A DNA stretch of 56,139 bases from Candidatus Wildermuthbacteria bacterium RIFOXYD1_FULL_50_12 (GTDB taxonomy: Bacteria > Patescibacteriota > Minisyncoccia > Minisyncoccales > UBA10102): positions 19,444 to 75,582 of the forward strand of contig MHUO01000006.1 in the NCBI GenBank assembly GCA_001825035.1. The letters are read 5' to 3'. This document shows positions 8,691-16,652 of the stretch, one piece after another. A program made the translations under genes and the position numbers. Within the stretch, counting starts at the first letter, position 1. The number at the start of each line of letters is the position of its first letter. The notes under the pieces are model-generated. The model had not been told where the DNA came from. It saw only the letters and a program-made list of their open reading frames with translations, and did no database searches.

Positions 8691-8948
8691 TTATTTATAA
8701 ATCTTATGCGTGCCAATGTCTAAAAATAAAACTTCCCGGCTGGGAAGAAACATGAATTTTATACGGTAAGAATCGCTGACCCAAAACGCCCAAACGCCTG
8801 CGTCTTTTCCGGAAAGTTTGTGGGTCTTTAGACTCAAGTCGAAAGGGTTGGTTCGGAAAATCGCTTCCTTCTCCTTTGCCCGATCCTTTATTCTCTTGGG
8901 AAGCTTGCGATAGCTTCTCTTGAAGCGTTCCGAAACCTGAATTTCCAT
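8691..8948 (-). CDS. RelE/YoeB-like type II toxin
   Basis: An 85-residue basic protein with the RelE-superfamily pattern: N-terminal strand and helix (VSERFKRSYRKLPKRI), a central YRIKFMFL strand and the C-terminal strand VLFLDIGTHKIYK. Family members cleave ribosome-bound mRNA or act on gyrase; which applies here is unknown. The antitoxin gene lies 3 nt upstream in the same direction, the usual order. Confidence 0.8.
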   Translation of the reverse strand: MEIQVSERFKRSYRKLPKRIKDRAKEKEAIFRTNPFDLSLKTHKLSGKDAGVWAFWVSDSYRIKFMFLPSREVLFLDIGTHKIYK

Positions 8949-8951
8949 GCC

Positions 8952-9191
8952 TTAATCCAAATCGCTCAGCGACCTTATTCTTGTGGTCTTTCCTGCCTTA
9001 TATTCTCGCATTCCTTCTCGGAACAATTCGTCCACTTCTTCCGCCTCTTTACCGCTCAAATAGTAAGTAGGCACTGCCTGCTCACAGAGCTTTTTATATT
9101 CCTTTAAGCTCAAAACCACAACCCCTCCCCTTTTCTGGATCTCCTCTTTGGGGACCACAACCGCGTCTTTTACATCGAAATTCTTTGCCAT
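8952..9191 (-). CDS. Antitoxin partner of the RelE-like toxin
   Basis: A 79-residue protein with an N-terminal strand VPKEEIQKRGGVVVLSLKEY resembling a DNA-binding antitoxin fold, then an acidic helix (SGKEAEEVDELFREGMREYK) expected to wrap the toxin. The family is not certain, but the pairing with the next gene is typical. The -10 box ends only 6 nt before the ATG, so the mRNA is probably leaderless. It sits between a PfkB kinase and surface paralog 1. Confidence 0.7.
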   Translation of the reverse strand: MAKNFDVKDAVVVPKEEIQKRGGVVVLSLKEYKKLCEQAVPTYYLSGKEAEEVDELFREGMREYKAGKTTRIRSLSDLD

Positions 9192-9197
9192 AGCTCA

Positions 9198-9203
9198 ATT
9201 ATA
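9198..9203 (-). promoter_or_regulatory. Extended -10 box of the first toxin-antitoxin module
   Basis: Minus-strand TATGCTATAAT is an extended -10 (TG, one base, TATAAT). The hexamer ends 6 nt before the antitoxin ATG, so transcription would begin at or next to the start codon. The box overlaps the last codons of the kinase gene. Confidence 0.65.
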
Positions 9204-10191
9204 GCATAGTTTTCTTTATCTGCAATGTGCCGTATTTTGTGGGAGAATCGGATTTTTTAAGCAAACCTTTGCTGGCGCCCCATTGCGTGAGAACTCCGGT
9301 CGCGTTTGCCGAAGCGAATTGAATGGCGTATTCAATGTCTCCCGGCTTTTTGATGAGCGCCGCGACAAGGCCGGAACCAAAAGCGTCGCCCGCTCCCGTG
9401 CGATCCACCACGCGCTTTAAGGGCAGCACACCCGAGGACCATCTCGTTTTCCCGTCGGAAACTTCCACTCCCTTCGCTCCCCGCGTCATAATCACCAAAC
9501 CCCTCACCCATTTGTCCAATTTTGAAAAAATCTTTTCCCGTTCCTCATACAGTTCTCCCGTTACGTAACTGGCCTCCTCCTGATTGACGATAAACACATC
9601 GATATCATACAAATAGGGCAAAATCCGCTTTTTGTCTTCAAGCTGGGTCTTGCCCGGATTCCACGCGACTTTTATGTTGTTGCGGTCGGCATATCCAATG
9701 ATTTCGGGAACAAGATCTGCCGATTCTCCTCCCAAATGATTAAGATATATCCACTTGGTCTCTGCCAATTTCTTCCATGGAATATCGGACTTGCGCAAAT
9801 GCCATTCGGCGCCCCCGTAAGATAGAATCGTTCTCCCCCTTTTTCCGGTCGTGAGAATAATTGAACAGGCGGTATTGCCTTTCTTGTCAACAATCAAAAA
9901 ATCGCGAGCAATACCCTTTTCTTGAAAATAATCGCGGAGAGAGTGACCTGCAGAATCATCACCCACCACCGTGAGCGCTCCCACTTTCAATCCTTGGTTT
10001 GCAAAAGTGATTGCCGTGTTCACCGCTCCCCCGCCGGTGAAAGATTTGAGATCCTCAATATACAGCTTGGATCCCAAGGACATCGCGAGCGCCTCGCCGG
10101 TCTTAAACACCTTGGTTTTCAGCACTTTGAAATCCCGACTCTGCACAAACACATCTCTCACCGCAGACCCTATTGTGATTACGTCAAACAT
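9199..10191 (-). CDS. PfkB-family carbohydrate/nucleoside kinase
   Basis: A 330-residue ATP-dependent kinase of the ribokinase family. The N-terminal signature GGGAVNTAITFANQGLKVG (about 53-71) binds the sugar. The C-terminal signature DRTGAGDAFGSGLVAAL (about 263-279) holds the catalytic Asp and anion hole. The substrate cannot be read from sequence: a sugar, a sugar phosphate or a nucleoside is possible. It follows the split transketolase by 8 nt in the same direction, which fits a role in pentose or ribose metabolism. Confidence 0.88.
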   Translation of the reverse strand: MFDVITIGSAVRDVFVQSRDFKVLKTKVFKTGEALAMSLGSKLYIEDLKSFTGGGAVNTAITFANQGLKVGALTVVGDDSAGHSLRDYFQEKGIARDFLIVDKKGNTACSIILTTGKRGRTILSYGGAEWHLRKSDIPWKKLAETKWIYLNHLGGESADLVPEIIGYADRNNIKVAWNPGKTQLEDKKRILPYLYDIDVFIVNQEEASYVTGELYEEREKIFSKLDKWVRGLVIMTRGAKGVEVSDGKTRWSSGVLPLKRVVDRTGAGDAFGSGLVAALIKKPGDIEYAIQFASANATGVLTQWGASKGLLKKSDSPTKYGTLQIKKTML

Positions 10192-10199
10192 ACGTTAAC

Positions 10200-11204
10200 T
10201 CATCTCTTACGGCGCAAGGCCCTTTTTACTGCTTGAATAATATACTTTGCAGTGAGACCAAACGCTTCTAAAAGCTCATCGGGTTTTCCCGACTCGCCGT
10301 AGCGATCTTGGACACCGATCATTTCTACTGGCACGGGGAAATTCTTTGCCAACATTTCAACCACCGCGCTTCCCATGCCACCGGCAACCTGATGTTCCTC
10401 CACGGTTACTACCACTCTGGTTTTGCGCACCGAGGCAAGAATCGTTTTTTGATCCAAGGGTTTTATGGTGTGATTGTTAATCACTTCCGCCGAAATCCCC
10501 TGTTTTTGGAGTTTACTTGCGGCGAGTAATGCCTCGTAGAGCAAGGGGCCGCTTGCAATAATTGTTACACCTGCCTGCGCAGGCAGGTCTTTCCCTTGCC
10601 AGAATATCTCTGCTTTTCCGAATTTGAACGGCGTTTTTTCTGTGGTGATTACTGGCGTGGCTTCTCTGGCAAGACGAATGTACACGGGCCATTCAATCTC
10701 TGCCGCGGCGGCGGTTGCTTTCTTTGCTTCAATCGCGTCGCAAGGATATATCACTCGCATATTCGGCATTACGCGCATTAAAGCAATGTCTTCCAACGCC
10801 TGATGAGTGGCGCCATCCGGGCCCACAGAAATTCCGGCGTGAGCTCCTCCGATTTTCACATTGACGTCGTTCAGGGCAATAGTCGTTCGAATCTGCTCAT
10901 TGTTGCGCCCCGGGGAAAATGTTGCGTAAGAAGAAATAAACGGGACTTTTCCAGCCAAAGCCATGCCGGCAGCCAAAGACGCCATATTCTGTTCTGCCAC
11001 GCCAACCTCAACGAATCTTTCCGGAAATTTCTTCTGGAAGTATTCTGACCTCGTTGACTCTGACAAATCCGCGCACAGCACCACCACATTAGGATTCTTT
11101 TCTCCCGCAATAACCAAACCTTCCCCATAACCGTTTCTTGTCGGGGTTTTTTTAACGTCTTTTGCAAAAACCTCTGGCGCCAAATATGCTTTGGGGTTGA
11201 CCAT
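10200..11204 (-). CDS. Transketolase, C-terminal subunit
   Basis: Pyrimidine-binding and C-terminal half of a split transketolase, about 334 residues. Motifs include GVAEQNMASLAAGMALAGKVPF (with the catalytic Glu), the substrate loop HAGISVGPDGATHQALED, and TVEEHQVAGGMGSAV near the end. The ATG at 11202-11204 (MVNPKAYLAPEVF) begins 2 nt after the N-subunit stop; the longer frame upstream lies inside the partner gene. A 20-bp palindrome (10569-10588) adds LPAQAG in frame in the linker before VTIIASGPLLYEAL. With the N-subunit it moves two-carbon units between sugar phosphates. Confidence 0.92.
   Translation of the reverse strand: MVNPKAYLAPEVFAKDVKKTPTRNGYGEGLVIAGEKNPNVVVLCADLSESTRSEYFQKKFPERFVEVGVAEQNMASLAAGMALAGKVPFISSYATFSPGRNNEQIRTTIALNDVNVKIGGAHAGISVGPDGATHQALEDIALMRVMPNMRVIYPCDAIEAKKATAAAAEIEWPVYIRLAREATPVITTEKTPFKFGKAEIFWQGKDLPAQAGVTIIASGPLLYEALLAASKLQKQGISAEVINNHTIKPLDQKTILASVRKTRVVVTVEEHQVAGGMGSAVVEMLAKNFPVPVEMIGVQDRYGESGKPDELLEAFGLTAKYIIQAVKRALRRKR
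10569..10588. repeat. Perfect 20-bp palindrome inside transketolase C-subunit
   Basis: ACCTGCCTGCGCAGGCAGGT is a perfect inverted repeat, read in frame as PAQAG. Near-identical cores occur at 19866-19883, 19962-19979 and 20034-20050 in an unrelated gene. Confidence 0.75.
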
Positions 11205-11206
11205 AT

Positions 11207-12067
11207 TTATTCTCGTATCCCTGTGATCTTTACGCCTATCGCCCTTAATTCGCGAAGGGCGGTTTTTGCTTCTTCGGGTTTTGGCGGCTTTCCATGCCAT
11301 TCAAATTTGTTCTCCATAAAACTCACTCCCTTGCCTGGAATGGTATGCGCGATAATGCAAGTCGGCTTTTCCTGGGTCGCCTTTGCCTGCGAGCAGGCGT
11401 CAATGATTTCTTCAATGTTATGCCCGTCAATTTCTATCACATTCCAGTTGAATGCTTCGTACTTTGCTCGCAAGGGTTCCAAAGGCATTATATCCTCCAC
11501 ATACCCATCAATCTGAATATTATTGCGGTCAATGATTCCCGTGAGATTGTTGAGCTTGTTTTTCCCCGCGAACATCGCGGCTTCCCACGTCTGCCCCGCT
11601 TCCTGCTCTCCGTCTGACATCGCGCAAAACACTCTCCAATTTTTCTTATCAATATACTTTGCCACATACGCCATGCCTGCGGCCTGCGACAAACCAGAGC
11701 CCAAGGGCCCGGATGTAGTTTCAACTCCGGGCAATTTTTTTCTTTCCGGGTGTCCTTGCAATCGAGACCCAAATTTTCTCAAGGTTTTTAACTCCTCAAG
11801 CGGAAAGTAACCAGCCCTTGCCATCGCAGCATATCGGACAGGACAAATGTGCCCATTCGACAAAATCAGGCGATCCCGCTCCTCCCAATCAGGGTTTTTC
11901 GGGTCGTGGTTCATTACCGCGAAATACAGCGCAGTAAATACATCTGCCATGCCCAAAGGCCCAGCTGAATGCCCAGACCCTGCCTCTAAGAGCATCCTTA
12001 TGATATCCTGCCGTATCTCATTTGCGATTTTGTCTAACTCCTGTAGCGAATACTGCTTTTTTGCCAT
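11207..12067 (-). CDS. Transketolase, N-terminal (thiamine-PP binding) subunit
   Basis: About 286 residues carrying the pyrophosphate-binding half. Visible are AGSGHSAGPLGMADVFTALYF, the SGPLGSGLSQAAGMA loop, and SDGEQEAGQTWEAAMFAGKNKLNNLTGIIDRNN, which contains the GDG-like metal/ThDP motif (here SDGE...DRNN). The ATG at 12065-12067 (MAKKQYSLQELDKIAN) fits the family start; a frame to 12106 adds residues with no counterpart. A TATAAT lies about 20 nt upstream. Together with rpe, rpiB and the PfkB kinase nearby it suggests a non-oxidative pentose-phosphate route to nucleotides. Confidence 0.92.
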   Translation of the reverse strand: MAKKQYSLQELDKIANEIRQDIIRMLLEAGSGHSAGPLGMADVFTALYFAVMNHDPKNPDWEERDRLILSNGHICPVRYAAMARAGYFPLEELKTLRKFGSRLQGHPERKKLPGVETTSGPLGSGLSQAAGMAYVAKYIDKKNWRVFCAMSDGEQEAGQTWEAAMFAGKNKLNNLTGIIDRNNIQIDGYVEDIMPLEPLRAKYEAFNWNVIEIDGHNIEEIIDACSQAKATQEKPTCIIAHTIPGKGVSFMENKFEWHGKPPKPEEAKTALRELRAIGVKITGIRE

Positions 12068-12086
12068 AAATGGAATAAGTTCTCCT

Positions 12087-12092
12087 ATTATA
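12087..12092 (-). promoter_or_regulatory. Candidate -10 box before split transketolase
   Basis: Minus-strand TATAAT followed by AGGAGAA, a Shine-Dalgarno-like run that is farther than usual from the ATG at 12067. A short GC hairpin (CTCCCC/GGGGAG, 12099-12116) precedes it but lacks a U-run. No clear -35 was found. Confidence 0.45.
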
Positions 12093-12155
12093 CCAAATCT
12101 CCCCATTTTGGGGGAGGTTAGATATTAACAGATATTCGTCTCTTAGATTGACTTT

Positions 12156-13304
12156 CTATCCTGGACCCCACACATTTTCACCCTCAAATTTCTTATCCCC
12201 TAAGTAATTTCTGAATATTTCATATCTTGGTTCTTCCAAGTTTGGAGAAAAGACAGGTGGTTGGTCAATCAGCATACCACATTCTTGGGGTGATTTTGGT
12301 ACAGACCAATTTGTTCTGAAAAATCTCTCATCGTATTTCTGGCTGTATATGTAAAATTCTATTCTGCATCCGGTGCACGTTCCCCCACACCCAGATGAAG
12401 CCCAGTATACTTCGTCTATTCCATCCTTATCGATATCTATAATTTTGGGTTTCTCGTAAATATGACCAGAAAATCCGTCATTCCACACCTGATGTTTCTC
12501 TTTATCCAAAATATAAACGGTATGGCTTTCTCCGGGGTATTTTTGATCACATACCACCAGCGTCCCCTTGCCCTGCGCATCAACAAGCTGTATTGGAGCG
12601 GTCCAAGCTAAGCTATACTGAGGGTTCTCTCGGCAGACGGAATCGAATGTACTCACAAACCGAAATGTGGAGAGGATCTGGCGGAATAGTTTCCTTGAGG
12701 ATTCTGTGCTTTCAGAAAGAGTCACAAACATTGCTACCGTACCGTCTTTAATGTCGGCTTCAGCTATCGCCTTTTGGCCTTTTCCCCAATCGATAATAAA
12801 ATTAATTTCGTCTCCTTCTAAAATCTCACATCTTTCATTCTCGCGATAGGCGCCGCAGAAAGACACGCCCAGGACTGCGCGGTTTGCAAACGTAAGCGTC
12901 ATAAACGGCTCTCCTTTCTCATCGTTAACTGTAGTACGATCCTCAAATTCAATCGTGTCCCACTTATCAGGATAATCAAATTCAAACCCAAACTCCTCAT
13001 TGCGGTAGGTTTGCCAGGTTGCTGTTTCGTTTGTTCGAGATTCTTTTGGCACGCATATACCTCTTGCGCCAGGAAGAGGATCAATTTTTACGCATTCAGA
13101 ATTATCTGAACATTGCATATCTTCGATGCCTCCGCATTCTATTGCATCAGTAGGTTCTATCTTTTTGTTCGCTTGTTGTAATTCTTCTCTGGGTGCATTC
13201 GCAATTTTCAACAGCAAAATCCCGCCAATCGTGACGGTACCGGCGACAAGCATCACGATAAGAAGCAGTTTGATTTCGGGTTTAAAGTCTTGGAATGGAT
13301 TCAT
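12156..13304 (-). CDS. Anchored paralog 2 (WQTY domain plus DxDxDG module)
   Basis: A 382-residue protein with a membrane helix near residues 11-32 and the signature WQTYRNEEFGFEFDYPDKW near 98-116. The domain ends with ILSTFRFVS. The C-terminal part has DIDKDGIDEVYWASSGCGG, an EF-hand-like loop followed by Cys residues, matching paralog 1 in order and spacing. Its first four bases overlap the end of paralog 3 (13301-13304), so the two are co-transcribed. No enzyme motif is visible; an extracytoplasmic structural or binding role is inferred. Confidence 0.75.
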   Translation of the reverse strand: MNPFQDFKPEIKLLLIVMLVAGTVTIGGILLLKIANAPREELQQANKKIEPTDAIECGGIEDMQCSDNSECVKIDPLPGARGICVPKESRTNETATWQTYRNEEFGFEFDYPDKWDTIEFEDRTTVNDEKGEPFMTLTFANRAVLGVSFCGAYRENERCEILEGDEINFIIDWGKGQKAIAEADIKDGTVAMFVTLSESTESSRKLFRQILSTFRFVSTFDSVCRENPQYSLAWTAPIQLVDAQGKGTLVVCDQKYPGESHTVYILDKEKHQVWNDGFSGHIYEKPKIIDIDKDGIDEVYWASSGCGGTCTGCRIEFYIYSQKYDERFFRTNWSVPKSPQECGMLIDQPPVFSPNLEEPRYEIFRNYLGDKKFEGENVWGPG

Positions 13305-14407
13305 ATTCTAGGGTTTTGCACTTCTTTCGCACAAACAAAATCCGTAGTCGTACGAGGATCGGTCGTCGAACTGGGAGTTTTTTCACCCCTGGTCACATTA
13401 TCGTACTTTCCAACGCAACTATAACAGATGATTGGATCAGGAGACGAACAAACCTTATACGAGCATGGCACATTACTACCACATCCTAGAACTTCCCAAT
13501 TCCATTGAGCTTGAGAAGTTAGTTCCACAAACCGAAACGTGGAGAGGATTTGGTTAAAGATTTCTCTTGAGACAGTAATTCTAGAAAAACGAAAGTATAC
13601 ATCCGACCGACAGAATTCAAGTTCATCTTTTTCGCTGTTTCGTTCAAAAAATAACTTTACATCATCGCCACTAAGATTCGTGTAGTTAGAGCAATCAAAA
13701 TATCCGTCAGGAGCAACGTACATGTTCATTTCGCCCTCCTCTCTAGTTAGGTCGACCCCTTCGGAGCCAAAAGCAAAAATCTGGGGATTAGCGCCAGCGC
13801 GAAATTCTGTTTGTCCCGGCCCTAATCTACCCGGGAAACTACTTTCAATCTTCCAATCTTCCGGATACCTCACCTCAAACCCAAACTCCTCGTTGCGGTA
13901 GGTTTGCCAGGTGGAAATATCAATTTCAAGGGCCTGTTGTTTGCAGGACTGGACAAATAGAGATCCGTATTCTGGATCGTTTCGACTAGGCATTGAATCG
14001 CAAAGATCAGGACGTTTGAGCTTTTTGGCAAGCTCTCGCAAGCATCCATCTTTAGGACTTACACCGCTCGGAAAATGTTCTTCCGATAGGGTAAGGCAGT
14101 AGTCGACATCGCTTTTCGCAACCGCATAATCTATTTTGCAGTATTCGCGGGCTTGGTTAGGTCTCACCCCAAAATCCTGAATGGTATGGTCTTTGTTGAT
14201 TTTATTACAGAGTTCTGGATTATTTGTTTCGATAGCTCTTGCAAATGCTTTTTCGTATGTCCATTCTTCTTGGAATGGGATAAGTGGCTCTCCTGGATGC
14301 ACTTCTTGTCTATATATAACCCATCCCAAAACAAGGATAAGAAGCGAGATTCCTCCGAGTACCGCAACTTTCCAATTTATCTTTACAAAAGGATTGAATA
14401 AAAGCAT
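13301..14407 (-). CDS. Anchored paralog 3 (WQTY domain, Cys-rich flanks)
   Basis: A 368-residue protein. The anchor is KINWKVAVLGGISLLILVLG. Residues about 45-160 form a helical Cys-containing region (NPELCNKINKDHTI, DYCLTLSEEHFPSG, KRPDLCDSMPSRND) resembling repeated units. The signature WQTYRNEEFGFEVRYPEDW follows, then ILSTFRFVE. The last 70 residues are Cys-rich (VLGCGSNVPCSYKVCSS, ICYSCVGKYDN), probably disulfide-bonded outside the cell. It sits 3 nt downstream of a toxin gene and shares a 4-nt overlap with paralog 2. Function unknown. Confidence 0.75.
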   Translation of the reverse strand: MLLFNPFVKINWKVAVLGGISLLILVLGWVIYRQEVHPGEPLIPFQEEWTYEKAFARAIETNNPELCNKINKDHTIQDFGVRPNQAREYCKIDYAVAKSDVDYCLTLSEEHFPSGVSPKDGCLRELAKKLKRPDLCDSMPSRNDPEYGSLFVQSCKQQALEIDISTWQTYRNEEFGFEVRYPEDWKIESSFPGRLGPGQTEFRAGANPQIFAFGSEGVDLTREEGEMNMYVAPDGYFDCSNYTNLSGDDVKLFFERNSEKDELEFCRSDVYFRFSRITVSREIFNQILSTFRFVELTSQAQWNWEVLGCGSNVPCSYKVCSSPDPIICYSCVGKYDNVTRGEKTPSSTTDPRTTTDFVCAKEVQNPRI

Positions 14408-14410
14408 GCC

Positions 14411-14662
14411 TTAGAACTTTTTATACGTTTTCTCTGAACGACGCTCGATTGCTAAAATAAAAATATCCGCATCGGTCTTGCGATAGATAATGCGGATGTC
14501 GCCTTTGCGGACACGAAAAATATCATCTCGTTCTTTTAGTCTCTTTATATCCAAACCCTCAAATTGCTCTTGTGTAATTTTCCTTAAAATCGCTCGCGTT
14601 GCCTTGCGTTCTTTTGGCGTGAGTTTCCGCAACGCCTTTTCAGTCTTGTCCATAAAAATCAA
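14411..14662 (-). CDS. RelE/ParE-superfamily toxin, second module
   Basis: An 83-residue basic protein with DIFRVRKGDIRIIYRKTDADI and the C-terminal AIERRSEKTYKKF, the core strand and basic tail of RelE-like mRNA interferases. The ATG at 14660-14662 overlaps the antitoxin stop by 4 nt; MDKTEKALRKL three codons later is an alternative start. Not closely similar to the toxin at 8691-8948, so the two modules are not a recent duplication. Confidence 0.82.
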   Translation of the reverse strand: MIFMDKTEKALRKLTPKERKATRAILRKITQEQFEGLDIKRLKERDDIFRVRKGDIRIIYRKTDADIFILAIERRSEKTYKKF

Positions 14663-14871
14663 AGGCGAGAGAGCAGTTCCTTTATCGGCACCCCGCCCTT
14701 CCGGATCTTGGTGAAATCAACTACTTCTTCCCATTCTCCTCCCTCGACAGGAGAAATACGAAAAAGCGGTTTGGAGCGCCGCATCACAACCAAACTTTCC
14801 CCCCGTTTCACCCGGGCTGTATATTTCTCAATGTTCTGCCGCAATTCTTTTAAACCAATAATATGTTCCAT
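14659..14871 (-). CDS. Phd/YefM-like antitoxin
   Basis: A 70-residue protein starting MEHIIGLKELRQNIEKYTARV and continuing KRGESLVVMRRSKPLFRISP, the classic Phd/YefM DNA-binding fold, with a C-terminal region for toxin binding. I place the start at the ATG 14869-14871: a longer frame uses a TTG that lies inside the -35 box. Such antitoxins repress their own promoter, and a near-perfect 22-bp palindrome covers this promoter. Confidence 0.85.
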   Translation of the reverse strand: MEHIIGLKELRQNIEKYTARVKRGESLVVMRRSKPLFRISPVEGGEWEEVVDFTKIRKGGVPIKELLSRL

Positions 14872-14878
14872 ATACTTT

Positions 14879-14907
14879 AAGTTTACCTTAAGATAAACTT
14901 TAGTCAA
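14879..14907 (-). promoter_or_regulatory. Toxin-antitoxin promoter with palindromic operator
   Basis: On the minus strand TTGACT (14902-14907), a 16-nt spacer and TAAACT (14880-14885) form a promoter. A 22-bp near-palindrome, arms AAGTTTA and TAAACTT around CTTAAG, fills 14879-14900, covering spacer and -10. That is where an autorepressing antitoxin should bind. The predicted transcription start is next to the ATG at 14871, so the mRNA would be leaderless. Confidence 0.75.
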
Positions 14908-14917
14908 TCCCCCCCCC

Positions 14918-14959
14918 TTATTCTGTAAACCGAAATGCGGAGAGAATGACGAGCAAGAT
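14918..14959 (-). pseudogene. Remnant of a WQTY-family C-terminal motif
   Basis: Just past the stop of paralog 4, one frame reads ILLVILSAFRFTE then stop, the degraded end of the ILSTFRFVE motif shared by the paralogs. At DNA level the stretch AAACCGAAATGCGGAGAG (plus strand) nearly matches the corresponding stretch in paralogs 1-3. It is followed by a run of C and the antitoxin promoter, so it probably marks an old recombination or insertion boundary. Confidence 0.6.
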
Positions 14960-14966
14960 GTATGTA

Positions 14967-16640
14967 CTACAGATTAAAGAATGGGGAATCGCGCAAAAAT
15001 TCTATCTCTTGCGGCAGCAATCCAACTCCCGGGTAATTCCCGTGCCATTGCATAATGCTTTGGTCAGCATATTGCTCTCCGGGATGGGGAAGCCCGAATG
15101 CATGGCCGAGTTCATGGGCAGGGGTTCCCTTCGGGACTCCTCCGCCGCACTGCCATCCTGAACTATACACACAGGGAATACCCCACTCATTAGGAACGCC
15201 GGAAATCGGTTCCAACACCCAATCGCTCACCACCGCCCATCCGCAACTGTTTCCGTCTGAATTCGCGCCCGCGTATCCTCCGCCTCCTGCGCCAAAAACC
15301 AGATACGCCGTATCTGCCGCCCAGCAAGGTCCCCCCGCGTAATACGCCGCCGCTCCACCATAAATAGCTTCATTCATGTACTGGGCCCAGTTGCCTTCAA
15401 ACAGAGAAAGATTGTTTATGCATTCCTGACGGGGATTCTCTCCGCAACGCATTTCAAGATAATTCCGAAATGGATGACGTATTACCTCAAGCGGAACCAT
15501 CTGAAAGGTAGCGCCTACCTGGTCAAAATACCACTGCCGAAGTTCCGCAAGGTATCCTTGCACCGCGGTTTCATACAAGGGAATCATTGCTTTGTCCGCC
15601 GGATACACCAAGTATGGCTTCACGATAAAAACCATCGGCTCCTCGATTTGAGTAACAACCGGCTCCCGTTCCTCTTCTTGGGAGTTCTGCTTTTTGACAT
15701 TATTTGTCTCCTGCGAAAGAGTTTGGACTTCTGTTTGCCTATCTTGCATCCCCTCTGATTCTATAAACCGAAAAGTGGAAAGGATTTGGCGGAAAAATGA
15801 TTTCACATCCCGGCTTGGCGAATGTAAAATATCAATTACAACCATCCCGCCTTCTGATTTCAGAATTTCGGCTCTCGATCTAGTGAGAGCGCCTTCCGTT
15901 TCAATATCCCAGTCAATGAGAAATTCTACATTATCAAAGGTGAATCTCTCGCAACGAGAATCGTTTGGATACGCTTCGCAATAACTTATTCCTCTTGCAT
16001 CGAGCGTACTTTGTGAAATATATCCAAACTGTAAAAAATAACTCTCCCCTGTCAGCTTGCCCAAAAAAGAAGTATACGCTTCTCCCGTATTCTTTTGCAA
16101 AACCAGAACAGATGGAAATTTCACCTCAAAGCCGAAGTCCTCGTTGCGGTAGGTCTGCCAGTTTATAGTTTCGGCTGTTTTTAATTCAACTTCTGAAATA
16201 GTCCAGATTTTTCCTTCACCAGGAATTGGCTGGATTAAAGTCACGACATACGTTTTATCCTCATGCTTTACGTCAGTAGAAAATTCATTTATGCTTTTGC
16301 CGAATTCTGCTTGGATGGAGGTATCGGGAGTATCTAAAGTTTCAAGGTCTTTTTCAGGATCAAATCCATACTGCGCGATTTCAGCTCTTAAAACCATAAT
16401 CGGATTTAATCTCCATGGCTGATGACCTTCGTCTACCGAAGATTGAATTCCGCTTATCAAGTTATAGTTTATTTCCACCTGGCCTATTTTAATCTCATTT
16501 TTTGCTTCGTTTTGAATATCTAATTTAGGTAGATTTGCACTTTCATCTTGCAAGGACAGTAAAACCCCTCCTCCGACGATAACAACTAGAGCAATTACAA
16601 TTGCAAGAAATTTCCAGTTTGTTTTGGCGGAGAGATCCAT
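14967..16640 (-). CDS. Anchored paralog 4 with metzincin-like metalloprotease domain
   Basis: A 557-residue protein. The anchor is KTNWKFLAIVIALVVIVGGG; the signature WQTYRNEDFGFEVKFPS lies near 167-183 and ILSTFRFIE near 290. The C-terminal 230 residues form a zinc protease domain: HELGHAFGLPHP matches the metzincin HExxHxxGxxH motif, and SIMQW about 10 residues later is a plausible Met-turn. A Gly/Ala/Tyr-rich stretch with Cys pairs precedes the active site. The protease would face outside, tethered to the membrane. This is the only paralog with an evident enzyme domain. The exact peptidase family is not assigned. Confidence 0.85.
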   Translation of the reverse strand: MDLSAKTNWKFLAIVIALVVIVGGGVLLSLQDESANLPKLDIQNEAKNEIKIGQVEINYNLISGIQSSVDEGHQPWRLNPIMVLRAEIAQYGFDPEKDLETLDTPDTSIQAEFGKSINEFSTDVKHEDKTYVVTLIQPIPGEGKIWTISEVELKTAETINWQTYRNEDFGFEVKFPSVLVLQKNTGEAYTSFLGKLTGESYFLQFGYISQSTLDARGISYCEAYPNDSRCERFTFDNVEFLIDWDIETEGALTRSRAEILKSEGGMVVIDILHSPSRDVKSFFRQILSTFRFIESEGMQDRQTEVQTLSQETNNVKKQNSQEEEREPVVTQIEEPMVFIVKPYLVYPADKAMIPLYETAVQGYLAELRQWYFDQVGATFQMVPLEVIRHPFRNYLEMRCGENPRQECINNLSLFEGNWAQYMNEAIYGGAAAYYAGGPCWAADTAYLVFGAGGGGYAGANSDGNSCGWAVVSDWVLEPISGVPNEWGIPCVYSSGWQCGGGVPKGTPAHELGHAFGLPHPGEQYADQSIMQWHGNYPGVGLLPQEIEFLRDSPFFNL

Positions 16641-16652
16641 AGCGTCTTCTAG

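Noticed and set aside
12099-12116. CTCCCC/GGGGAG hairpin as a terminator after paralog 2
   Set aside because: No U-run follows; the next bases are ATTTGGTATAAT, which look like a promoter.
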